Assembly: GCF_018614055.1 (NCBI RefSeq)
Contig: NZ_JAGGPB010000019.1
Span: 124,001 to 188,000, forward strand
Length of the DNA stretch: 64,000 bases
Direction of reading: 5' to 3'
From: Streptomyces sp. ISL-98
GTDB lineage: Bacteria > Actinomycetota > Actinomycetes > Streptomycetales > Streptomycetaceae
Shown here piece after piece: positions 33,645 to 41,531 of the stretch (position 1 is the first letter of the stretch; the number at the start of each line of letters is the position of its first letter). The position numbers and the translations under genes are program-made. Under the pieces are notes generated by a model. That model saw only the letters and a program-made list of their open reading frames with translations. It had not been told where the DNA came from and ran no database searches.

Positions 33645-35996
33645 ATGCCGTCGCGGCGCCACTCGAATGTGTCAGTGAGCGATCATGGCCGGTCGTTCCA
33701 TGCCGACCAGGACTTGTACTCCGTCGAGATCGGAACGTACAACGCGCACTACGGTTCTGCGCCGCAGAGCACGGCCGTCGCGGAGCATTCAGGGCCTGAC
33801 TCGGTCCGTGTGCCGTTGGCCGCAACGCTGTGTTCACCGGTCCGCGACCGTGATCCGCTGCGCCAGGCTCTTCTGCCGGCCATCACCAGCGCCACGGCTT
33901 CGGAATGTCTGCACGTCGTGTACGGCATGCCCGGCTGTGGCAAGACCGCGATCGCCCAGACCCTCTTCGCCGAAGCAGTACGCGAGCACGACATCGTCGG
34001 TCTGTGGGTCAACGCTGCCACAGAGCCTTCCTTCCGCAGTGGCATGCTCGCCGTTGCCCAGGACCGTGGCGCCACGCAGGACGAAGTCGACGCGGCCCGT
34101 GACGGCCGCCGTCCCGCAGCAGACCTCGTGTGGCATCGCCTCGAGCAATCGGCGGAGCGCTGGCTGCTCGTCCTGGACAATGCCGATGATCCTGCGGCTC
34201 TGGGTGACGGGGTGTGGTTGCGGCCCAGCCGCCGGGGCACCGTCCTCATCACCACCCGCCACGGCAACGCCCCCCTGTGGAGACACGCTCAACCGCACCG
34301 CCTCGACGTGCTTGACCTTCCCGACGCCGTGTCCGTACTGCTCGACCTGAACGTCCCCGCCGAAAGCCAAGCGAAGTTGGAGGAGTTGGCCCAAGCACTC
34401 GGATGCCATCCCCTGGCATTGGTTCTCGCCGGCACCTATCTCGGCCGCCGACTCCTGGATCCGGTAACTGTGGACGAATTCCTCGAACGCCTCCGCCGCG
34501 ACCCGAGCTCCACCCTTGATGAGGGAGCCGACCCCGCGGAACGTGATCTACGGCGTCTGATCAGCAGCACCTGGCAGATCTCGCTGAACGCTCTCACGGA
34601 CCGCGGGGTGCCCGAAGCGAGCACTCTCATCCGCCTGTTGTCCTGCTTTGCTTCTGACCCCCTGCCAGTCGGGCTGCTGCACTCCGCCCGGCTGGATGCC
34701 ACCGGACTCGCGCAGGCGGACCCCCCGCTGATCGGCGCGCGGGCGGACAGTGCACTGGAAGGACTGCGGTCACAGTCCATGGTGGCCACCCTCGACGTCC
34801 CGGGAGACGTCGGCCGGCCTGACGTGAAATGCATCCAGGCCCACGCCCTGCTGCTGGACACCGTGGCCGCCTGCATTCCCATGGACCAGCGCGAGACGAT
34901 CCAGACAGCGGCCGCAATGCTGCTGGAGGATCTGCTCTTCAAGGGGGCCGGCGAGGGGACATTCCTCGACGCACAGAGCCTGCGCCTCTTTACGCCACAT
35001 GCGTTGGCGCTGCTCGAGCGCACGACGAGAGCCCAGTCCACGGCTTCAGCCAGAGCCCTCGCTGTTGTGCGCTACCTCCGCACCCAGAGCTACGACCGTA
35101 GCGACTACACCGCCGCTCACACTCTGGCCGCAGCCGCTGCGGCCGCCCACGACACGCTCCCCACGCCAGACGTGCCCGCAGCACTGGCCGACCGGCATGA
35201 ACTTGCCCGGACGATCGCGGCGCTGGGACGGTACGGCGAGGCGGCCGCGCAACTCCGCGAAGTGCTGGCGGCGCGGGAGGAACAGCTGGGGCCGACGCAT
35301 CGCCACACCCTCGACAGCGCCCAGGAGCTCGCACTGTCCCTGTACGGTCTGGGGGCCTGGGCCGAAGACGAGGTACATGCAAGGAGCGCGCTCGAAGGCC
35401 GGACTCACATGCTGGGTTCTGACCATCCGGACACCATCATCAGTGCAGCGTGCCTCGCTGAAGCAGTCGGTGAGCAGCAACGGTGGGACGAGGCCGAAGG
35501 CATCGCCCGGCCCAACCTCGACCGCAGCCTGAATGCCTTGGGCAAGGATCATCCCAACACCCTGGCCGCCTGCCACACGCTCGCCTGGGTGCTCTTCAAG
35601 AAGGGACAGATCGAGGAAGCTCGTTCCTTGATCGAGGGCACTCTCGCTGCACGGATCCGCATCCTGGGAGCGGCGCATCCGCGCACCTTGGCGGCCAGGT
35701 CGATGTTCGCCAACATTTTGCGCGCACAGGAGCAGTGGCAAGCAGCAAAGCACGAGGCTCTCACCGTTCTGTCCCTGCGTGAACGCTCCCTCGGCTCCGA
35801 GCATCCACACACCCTGGGTCTGCGCACCGTACTGATCCACATTCAGATCGGTGCCGGCGAGACCGACGCCGCCCTGGCATTGGCCGAAACGAACCTCACC
35901 GCATGCGTGCGCGTTCATGGCCGGGAGCACCCGGACACCGTCTCCTGCCAGCAAGCCCTGGAGCAGGCTCATACCGCAAAGGACAGTCAGCGTTGA
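33645..35996 (+). CDS. NB-ARC/TPR (NLR-like STAND) ATPase 3
   Basis: 783 residues. N-terminal motif D-H-G-R-S-F-H-A-D-Q-D-L-Y-S-V-E followed by G-T-Y-N-A-H-Y-G; NB-ARC Walker A G-M-P-G-C-G-K-T-A-I-A, Walker B L-L-V-L-D-N-A-D-D; then the TPR array (L-G-S-D-H-P-D-T, L-G-K-D-H-P-N-T and so on). ATG 33645 has GCGGGGGA at 33627-33634; a TTG at 33636 is in frame but too close to that site. It shares a 57-base identical block with ATPase 2 (34448-34504 against 31806-31862) although flanking sequence has diverged, which indicates recombination between paralogues. Confidence 0.85.
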   Translation: MPSRRHSNVSVSDHGRSFHADQDLYSVEIGTYNAHYGSAPQSTAVAEHSGPDSVRVPLAATLCSPVRDRDPLRQALLPAITSATASECLHVVYGMPGCGKTAIAQTLFAEAVREHDIVGLWVNAATEPSFRSGMLAVAQDRGATQDEVDAARDGRRPAADLVWHRLEQSAERWLLVLDNADDPAALGDGVWLRPSRRGTVLITTRHGNAPLWRHAQPHRLDVLDLPDAVSVLLDLNVPAESQAKLEELAQALGCHPLALVLAGTYLGRRLLDPVTVDEFLERLRRDPSSTLDEGADPAERDLRRLISSTWQISLNALTDRGVPEASTLIRLLSCFASDPLPVGLLHSARLDATGLAQADPPLIGARADSALEGLRSQSMVATLDVPGDVGRPDVKCIQAHALLLDTVAACIPMDQRETIQTAAAMLLEDLLFKGAGEGTFLDAQSLRLFTPHALALLERTTRAQSTASARALAVVRYLRTQSYDRSDYTAAHTLAAAAAAAHDTLPTPDVPAALADRHELARTIAALGRYGEAAAQLREVLAAREEQLGPTHRHTLDSAQELALSLYGLGAWAEDEVHARSALEGRTHMLGSDHPDTIISAACLAEAVGEQQRWDEAEGIARPNLDRSLNALGKDHPNTLAACHTLAWVLFKKGQIEEARSLIEGTLAARIRILGAAHPRTLAARSMFANILRAQEQWQAAKHEALTVLSLRERSLGSEHPHTLGLRTVLIHIQIGAGETDAALALAETNLTACVRVHGREHPDTVSCQQALEQAHTAKDSQR

Positions 35997-36237
35997 CCGA
36001 CGACATTATCCGAAAATGGCGCAAGAGCAGCTACAGCGGGCAGGAGAACACCTGCGTTGAGATACTCACCCCCCCCCCGCTGAAAAAGCCTCAATTCGCG
36101 ATTCGAAGAACCCCGGAAGCGGTGTGATCATCTTCAGCGCTGACGCGTGGACCTGTTTCGTGCACGCCCTACAATGCGACGTACCACTGAACCGCAATTG
36201 GGTAACCTTGATCGTTCATGAGTCCCTGTCGGTTTAA
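35993..36237 (+). pseudogene. DUF397 protein 3, out of frame at a 10-C tract (phase-off)
   Basis: TTG start overlaps the stop of ATPase 3 (TTGA). Codes W-R-K-S-S-Y-S-G-Q-E-N-T-C-V-E-I-L-T-P-P-P, then meets a run of 10 C (36069-36078) and ends at 36125-36127 in a wrong frame. Adding one C restores I-R-D-S-K-N-P-G-S-G-V-I-I-F and A-W-T-C-F-V, ending at 36235-36237. It is thus the mirror defect of copy 1 (one C too few against one too many). Confidence 0.75.
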
Positions 36238-36809
36238 TAACCGAGACTCTCTGGTCGTGCGGTGCGGTCTTTTCGGGGCCGGGGCCGGGGCAGGCGGAAG
36301 GCCCAGCTCCCGCGTTGAGTGAGATGCCTGCGCCCCATTCAGTAGAAGCAGGACCTTCGGGCTGAACCCTGGCATTGGGCACCCTTCGATTGAAAGCCAT
36401 TCCATCGACGCCACCGGCAAAACACAAACCCTGGACCCAGTGAGCAGACCTCCCCCTGCCTGTGTCGCAGCGTCGATTTGCCTGCGAATGCACGCCCTCA
36501 AACCTGCCCTGGCTTTGTCGATGACAAGCAGGTTCTGGCACAGATCTTGGTTGCGCCGTGAGGCGCTGTTGGTTCGAGTGGAGGTGAAAGACCTGCACCA
36601 ACACCCTGTCGCAGCAGGGATGTTGAAGCTGAGGGCAGCCTGATCCGGGTGGTGCCGGGGACGGCGAGAGCGGCCCTGACAAAGCCGGGACGCGCCAGCA
36701 CTGCCAGATGGTGCGGGTTCGGCGAGCGTGATGGAGAGGAGTACGCGAGGAACCGGCGTGTTACGTCTCTTAAAGCGACACCGGCTCGAATCTGGTGGAT
36801 CTGGGCCGG
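36238..36809. other. No recognised gene
   Basis: A minus-strand frame is open through most of this stretch but lacks domain signatures and a ribosome site. It ends at the group II intron 5' boundary. Probably the eroded target region of the intron. Confidence 0.4.
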
Positions 36810-37147
36810 GTGTGGCGCGTATCCGGGTCATTCTTTCGGGTGATCTGGAGAACTCCTGGGGCGGTATACAAGAGCCGCCCGGGAGGCCGTGAGGAAAGCC
36901 TGCGGCGTACTCGCGGCGATGCCACAGGGACACAGTCGGGCTCCTACTTCATCGAGCGAACCACAGTGAACACGGGAACCGTCCCGGTCCTTGCCCCACA
37001 CGCCGCGTCCGGCGGTGGTGGCGGGGCTGAGTCCACCGACGACTGACCGGTCCGGGACGGGGCGGAGCCGCCGTAGTACTCCGAGGCCGGGAAAGCCGGT
37101 CACACGGGAAAGGGCGGCAGCGGTATCGCGAAGGGAAGGATGCTGCA

Positions 37148-38620
37148 ATGCCGGAAGACGCGCCGCCGAACGGCGGCGCTCCGTCGGCGGACCCCGAACT
37201 GGGGCCGCGCCAGCGGGTATCGGAGATGCAGGCCAAGCTTCACCGTTGGGCGGCGGCCGACCCCGGCCGCAGGTTCGACGACCTGTTCAACTTCGTGCAT
37301 GACCCGGCCACGCTGCGCATCGCGTGGGACCGGGTCGCGGGTAATCAGGGGGCGCGGAATCCCGGCGTGGACGGCCGCACGGTCGTCTGGATCGAGTCCG
37401 AGATCGGCGTCCCTGTCTTCCTGGCCGAGGTGCGCGAGCGTCTCAAGGCACGGGCGTGGAGCCCGATGCCGGCGCGCGAACGCAAGATCCCCAAGCCCGG
37501 GGGCTCGGGGAAGGTCCGCAAGCTCGGGATTCCTCGGGTGGAGGACCGCTTGGTCCAGGCGGCACTGAAGCTGGTGCTGGAGCCTATTTTCGAGGCCGAC
37601 TTCGAGCCGGTCTCCTATGGGTTCCGGCCTGCCCGGCGGGCCCAGGACGCGATCGCCGAGATCCACTACTTCGGCACCCGGGGCTATCGATGGGTGCTGG
37701 ACGCGGATATTGAGGCGGCCTTTGACAACGTCTCGCATCGCTCCGCCATGGACGCGGTGCGTGCCAGGGTCAAGGACAAGCGCGTACTGGAGTTGGTTAA
37801 GGCGTTCTTGAAGGCTGGGGTCCTCACCGAGGACGGTCAGTATCAGAACACCCATACCGGCACTCCGCAAGGCGGGATCCTCTCACCGCTGATCTTCAAT
37901 ATCGTCCTGTCGGCGCTCGATGAGCACTTGCATGGGCCGTGGAAGAACGGTGGGGAGATGAGCACCGGCTCCCGGCGGGATCGACGTCGATATCTGGGGC
38001 TGCCCAGATGGCGGGTCGTCCGCTACGCGGATGACTTCGTCGTCCTCGTGCACGGCGCCCGCGACGACGTCGAAACGCTGCACGAAGACATCGCTCATGT
38101 GCTGGAACCTCTGGGACTTCGGCTGTCACCGGCCAAGACCCGAATTGTGCACATGACTGATGGGTTCGACTTCTTGGGGTTCCGCATCCAGTGGCGCCGC
38201 AAGCGAGGCACGAACAAGTGGTACGTCTACACCTTCATCGCCGACCGGCCCCTCCGGTCGCTGAAGGCGAAGATCCGTGCCCTGACGCACAGGACGTCGC
38301 AACACCCTCCCAGGGACGTGCTGATCCGGCTCAACCAGATCATGCGCGGCTGGGCCAACTACTTCAAGCACGCAGTGGCAAAACACACCTTCAGTAAACT
38401 GGAGCACTTCGTCTGGTGGCGGGTGGCCCGGTGGCTGAGAGCCCTGCACCGCTGGAGGTGGAAGGACGTCCGCCGGTGGCTCGCCGACCCCTGCGGGGGC
38501 TGGCGTCGCCCACACGCGGACGGGATTGAACTATTCGACCTCCAGACGGTGACGGTCACCCGTTACCGCTACCGGGCGTCGAGGATCCCCAACCCCTGGA
38601 CCGGCATCAACCACGCCTGA
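37148..38620 (+). CDS. ltrA: Group II intron reverse transcriptase/maturase
   Basis: 490 residues. Reverse-transcriptase fingers and palm: P-K-P-G-G-S-G-K-V-R-K-L-G-I-P, Y-G-F-R-P-A-R-R-A, the first metal site region V-L-D-A-D-I-E-A-A-F-D, G-T-P-Q-G-G-I-L-S-P-L and the catalytic Y-A-D-D (about residue 298). A group II maturase-specific (X) domain follows with N-Q-I-M-R-G-W-A-N-Y-F-K-H-A. No HNH endonuclease Cys pairs are seen at the C-terminus, so mobility would be endonuclease-independent. The protein would help splice and mobilise the surrounding intron. Frame and catalytic residues are intact. Confidence 0.9.
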   Translation: MPEDAPPNGGAPSADPELGPRQRVSEMQAKLHRWAAADPGRRFDDLFNFVHDPATLRIAWDRVAGNQGARNPGVDGRTVVWIESEIGVPVFLAEVRERLKARAWSPMPARERKIPKPGGSGKVRKLGIPRVEDRLVQAALKLVLEPIFEADFEPVSYGFRPARRAQDAIAEIHYFGTRGYRWVLDADIEAAFDNVSHRSAMDAVRARVKDKRVLELVKAFLKAGVLTEDGQYQNTHTGTPQGGILSPLIFNIVLSALDEHLHGPWKNGGEMSTGSRRDRRRYLGLPRWRVVRYADDFVVLVHGARDDVETLHEDIAHVLEPLGLRLSPAKTRIVHMTDGFDFLGFRIQWRRKRGTNKWYVYTFIADRPLRSLKAKIRALTHRTSQHPPRDVLIRLNQIMRGWANYFKHAVAKHTFSKLEHFVWWRVARWLRALHRWRWKDVRRWLADPCGGWRRPHADGIELFDLQTVTVTRYRYRASRIPNPWTGINHA

Positions 38621-38636
38621 CGGCAGAGACCGTGGA

Positions 38637-38670
38637 GAGCCCGTTGCGTTGAGAGGCGCACGGCGGGTTC
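38637..38670 (+). ncRNA. Group II intron domain V
   Basis: 34 bases, exactly the normal domain V length: GAGCCCGTTGCG, a TTGAGA loop and GGCGCACGGCGGGTTC, able to fold as a hairpin with a two-base bulge. This is the catalytic heart of the ribozyme and confirms that the intron is group II. Confidence 0.75.
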
Positions 38671-38765
38671 GGCGAGAGGTCCGGAGAAACGGACCGGGAG
38701 CAATCCCGGCACCGCGCTCCGGGCCTACTCAGCGGAGCAAGTCACGGGGCTTGCGGAGGTGAGCG

Positions 38766-39056
38766 CATGGCTCAGCCGATGCCGACCCGTGGTCGGCCGA
38801 GCAGCTCGACACCAGCGAGCGCGTACCCGCAGGGATCTGTCGCGCGCACGGATGGAGTGCGGCGGGCGTCATCGGCCACAAGGAGTGGACGAACACCAAG
38901 ACGGGCCCCCGGCTCGGCACCAAGCCCAAGCCGGACCAGCCCGCACCGACCCCGTAGTTTGAACCGTTCCCCGGGGCTGACTGGTTCAAGGAGAGCCCGT
39001 GTTCGGCGGTTCTCACGGCCATGGGCCAGCGTCTCGTCGCCGAGCGCCGTGCGTGA
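38766..39056 (+). pseudogene. Phage-type endolysin remnant (amidase plus peptidoglycan-binding domain)
   Basis: One frame reads H-G-S-A-D-A-D-P-W-S, then I-C-R-A-H-G-W-S-A-A-G-V-I-G-H-K-E-W-T, the C-terminal part of an N-acetylmuramoyl-alanine amidase (the G-H-K-E-W zinc-site motif). After an in-frame TAG at 38955 the same frame continues F-E-P-F-P-G-A-D-W-F, then I/L-T-A-M-G-Q-R-L-V-A-E, a Streptomyces peptidoglycan-binding domain start. A TGA stands directly before the amidase part. The gene is dead. Confidence 0.7.
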
Positions 39057-39167
39057 TGCTGCGCCAGTGCAACGCACCGTCCCAAGGCAGGCGGCTTGCC
39101 CTTCGTCTGGAATATCCCTCTGGCCGTTTCGATTGTTTCCCTTGTACTGATCACGGGAGGGGCGCTG

Positions 39168-40107
39168 GTGGCCGAGCTGATGTTGTTCCGGCGGGACGCG
39201 GACGGGCGGGATGTCGAGCTGTCCGGTTCGACGGTGGCGCTGGAGGTCGAACTGCAGCGGCGGGTCGAGGCGGGCCTGGAGGCGATGCTCGGCATCCGGT
39301 TCCTGGCGTCGGAGTACCCGACCGGTCCGTGTGCACCGGGGTCGGATCGACACGCTCGGGCTCGACGAGAACAACACCCCCACGCTGATCGAGTACAAGA
39401 AGGGCTCCGACAGCGGCATCATGTCGCAGGCGGTCTCCTACATGTCGTGGCTCGACTCGGCACGTCACGAGTTCGAGGCCCTGGTCAAGGAGAAGCTGGG
39501 CGCCGAGGCGGCCGAGGCGATCGACTGGCGGAATCCGCGGATGGTCTGCATCGCGGCCAGCTTCTCGCACCACGACCGGGTCGCGGTGCGCCGCCTGCAC
39601 GAGCGGATCGACCTGGTGCGCTACCGCATCTTCGACGGCGGCCTGCTGAGCCTGCTGCTGATCGAGTCCACACCTGGATCTCCCCGTCCCGCTCCGGCGC
39701 GGCGGCAGCGACGGGAGCGGGAGGACGTGGCCGGTTCCGGCGGGGGCAACGGGAAGCCATCGGTCCAGGCGAACCCGGGCGCGGCTCCGGCTTGCCTGCA
39801 GGACCTGTACGTCGAGCTGGACGAGGCCCTCACCGCGTGGGGCGAGGTCGAGGTGGCTCCGCTGCTGCACTACATCGCCTATCGACGGATGGTGAACCTC
39901 GCCTCGGTGATCTTCCGTCCGAAGCACGAGGTGATCCTGGTCTACCTCCGGCTCGACCCGGACACGGTCGAGCTGGAGGAGGGCTTCTCCCGCGACATGC
40001 GCGGCATCGGACACCTCGGGACGGGCGACCTGGAGGTGCGCATCTCCGCGGCGGCCGACCTGGAGAAGGCGGGGCCGCTGATCCGGCGGGCGTGCGAGGC
40101 GGCCTGA
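39168..40107 (+). pseudogene. DUF5655 / nuclease-like protein broken by one-base insertion
   Basis: GTG 39168 with GGGAGGGG at 39155-39162 starts M-A-E-L-M-L-F-R-R-D. The first 50 codons run to L-G-I-R-F-L-A-S-E-Y-P-T-G; an extra T in CCGTGTGCACC near 39330 then shifts the frame, and the rest continues in the other frame as G-R-I-D-T-L-G-L-D-E-N-N-T-P-T-L-I-E-Y-K-K-G and S-Q-A-V-S-Y-M-S-W-L, ending with a DUF5655 domain. The D...(I/L)-E-Y-K pattern is that of a PD-(D/E)XK-like nuclease fold. Removing one base restores a single 312-codon gene, so it is either recently inactivated or a sequencing error. It converges on a DNA methyltransferase. Confidence 0.75.
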
Positions 40108-40116
40108 CGCAAGAGG

Positions 40117-40166
40117 AAGGGCGGCTGGAGCATCGGTTTCTCGATGCTCCAGCCGCCCTTTTGCGT
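40117..40166. terminator. Bidirectional rho-independent terminator
   Basis: Perfect 19-base stem (40117-40135 with 40142-40160) and a six-base loop, A-rich on the left and T-rich on the right, between two convergent genes. Confidence 0.9.
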
Positions 40167-40203
40167 CTGCGGTCCGTCGGCCCCTGCCTGGTTGGTCTCA
40201 TGC

Positions 40204-40950
40204 TCACGCCTCCGGTCCGGCCAGGACGAAGTCGTCCTGGGTCAGCTCCGCCTGGAGCCTTCGCTCGGCGACGGCGGCGTAGTGCGACGACAGCTCGACT
40301 CCCACGAACTGTCGGCCCTCGCGCAGGGCGGCGACGCCCGTGGAGCCGCTGCCGGTGAAGGGGTCGAGCACGGTGCCGCCTTCGGGGCAGATCCGCACGA
40401 GCTGCTGCATGATCTCGACCGGCTTCTGGGTGATGTGCACCCGGTCCTTGCGGGGCTGGGAGGCGATGAAGTGGCCGGGCAGGTACAGGTCCCGGTCCTT
40501 CGCCAGGCTCCCCTTGACGCCCCAGGTGATGAACTCGGCCGACTGCTTGAACCCGCCCTTGCGAGGCCGGCTAGCGGGCTTGATCCACGGGATCGTGCCG
40601 CTCCAGGTCCAGCCCGCCATCTGCAGGGCGTCGGACGTGGTCGGCTCCTGACGCCAGTCCGAGAAGACGATGGCGACCGAGTGCTCGGTGGATGCCCGGT
40701 ACGCCTCGGTGAGCAGGGCGGTCAGCCAGCTCCGGTACGAGCGCTGGTCGCGGTTCTCGCCGGGGAAGTTCTGCAGGTCGTGTGCGGATCCGCTGGTGAC
40801 GTACTTGGCGCGGGCGGTACGACCGGTGCGGTCGGAGCTGGTGCGTCCACCGGAGTTGTACGGCGGGTCGGTGATGACGGCGTTAACGCTCTCGTCCGGG
40901 AGGGTCTTCAGCACGGTGAGGGCGTCACCTCGGTGCAGCGTGTAGCTCAT
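40204..40950 (-). CDS. DNA adenine/cytosine-N4 methyltransferase (DPPY type)
   Basis: 248 residues. Methylates an exocyclic amino group of adenine or cytosine with S-adenosylmethionine. Catalytic motif IV D-P-P-Y-N-S-G is at about residue 29 and motif I (D-P-F-T-G-S-G-S-T-G-V-A-A) is near residue 200, so the order IV then I marks a beta-class enzyme. R-V-H-I-T-Q-K-P is the conserved stretch before motif I. ATG 40950 with AAAGAGG upstream. No intact restriction enzyme is adjacent; the broken DUF5655 gene could once have been its partner, otherwise it is an orphan or mobile-element methylase. Confidence 0.9.
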   Translation of the reverse strand: MSYTLHRGDALTVLKTLPDESVNAVITDPPYNSGGRTSSDRTGRTARAKYVTSGSAHDLQNFPGENRDQRSYRSWLTALLTEAYRASTEHSVAIVFSDWRQEPTTSDALQMAGWTWSGTIPWIKPASRPRKGGFKQSAEFITWGVKGSLAKDRDLYLPGHFIASQPRKDRVHITQKPVEIMQQLVRICPEGGTVLDPFTGSGSTGVAALREGRQFVGVELSSHYAAVAERRLQAELTQDDFVLAGPEA

Positions 40951-41444
40951 GTGCGGGCCTCTTTCAGGGCACGGCGGGACTGGGCCCGCTCTGACGGTGC
41001 TCAACAGTGGCCGTTCGGAGCGGGATTGCGCCGGACGTTAGCCGCAATTTCCGGCCGCACCTAACGAACCGCGTCGTGCTCCGGGCCCGGGTCCGAGAGC
41101 CGTTTGGTGCGGCCGGAATCCCGGTCTACTGTCTCGCCATGTCACCGGGACGGAGCCCCGCTCCACCCTCGCTGACCTGTGCTTATCCGTGTTGCCTCGT
41201 CCAAAAATGGCAGCACGGGAGGCCCGTTGACCCCTATTTCCCGATGCCGTGAGGAGACCCGGTGTACCGCCTGAGATTACGAGCGCGGCTGACTGCCGCG
41301 CGTGACCCGAGACCGGCGTCCGGGAGCTACCAACTCCTCTGACCCGGGCCCGCCCTGAGAGGCGGATTCACATCGGCGCGGTGCCGACGGCTTTGCACGA
41401 GAAGCCGGCACCGCGCCTCCTACGAAACCCAAGGAGCCGCTGCG
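40951..41444. other. No gene seen; probable promoter region of the conjugation module
   Basis: 494 bases upstream of the type IV secretion genes. No frame with domain signature. It ends in the ribosome site AAGGAG (41431-41436). Confidence 0.4.
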
Positions 41445-41531
41445 ATGCAGCATGCCCTGATACCCCCGCGTCCTGACCCAACACCGCTGTCCGGCTGGCA
41501 CCACCGCCTCGGTGAACGGCGGCGGCGATGA
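41445..41531 (+). CDS. 28-codon leader ORF coupled to the NlpC/P60 gene
   Basis: ATG 41445 stands eight bases after a perfect AAGGAG. The 28 codons end in CGATGA, where the stop overlaps the ATG of the hydrolase gene. The peptide (M-Q-H-A-L-I-P-P-R-P-D then Arg-rich end) has no known domain. It may serve to load ribosomes for the next gene, which lacks a good site of its own. Confidence 0.45.
   Translation: MQHALIPPRPDPTPLSGWHHRLGERRRR

Larger units (their letters stand above)
36810..38727 (+). mobile_element. Group II intron with intron-encoded protein
   Basis: The left end is placed at GTGTGGCG (36810), which fits the GUGYG-type 5' splice consensus; it is followed by a domain I-like region with C-T-G-G-A-G-A-A-C-T-C-C-T-G-G and, before the ORF, the conserved run around GGGAAAGCCGG at 37089-37110. 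The ORF lies in domain IV; domain V is at 38637-38670, and domain VI leads to a 3' end near CCTACTC at about 38727. Ends are accurate to perhaps 10-20 bases. The intron stands beside an endolysin remnant and no intact host gene is seen. Confidence 0.75.

Noticed and set aside
36134..36933. Minus-strand frames upstream of the group II intron
   Set aside because: No recognisable domain, and the longer one runs into intron sequence; probably chance.
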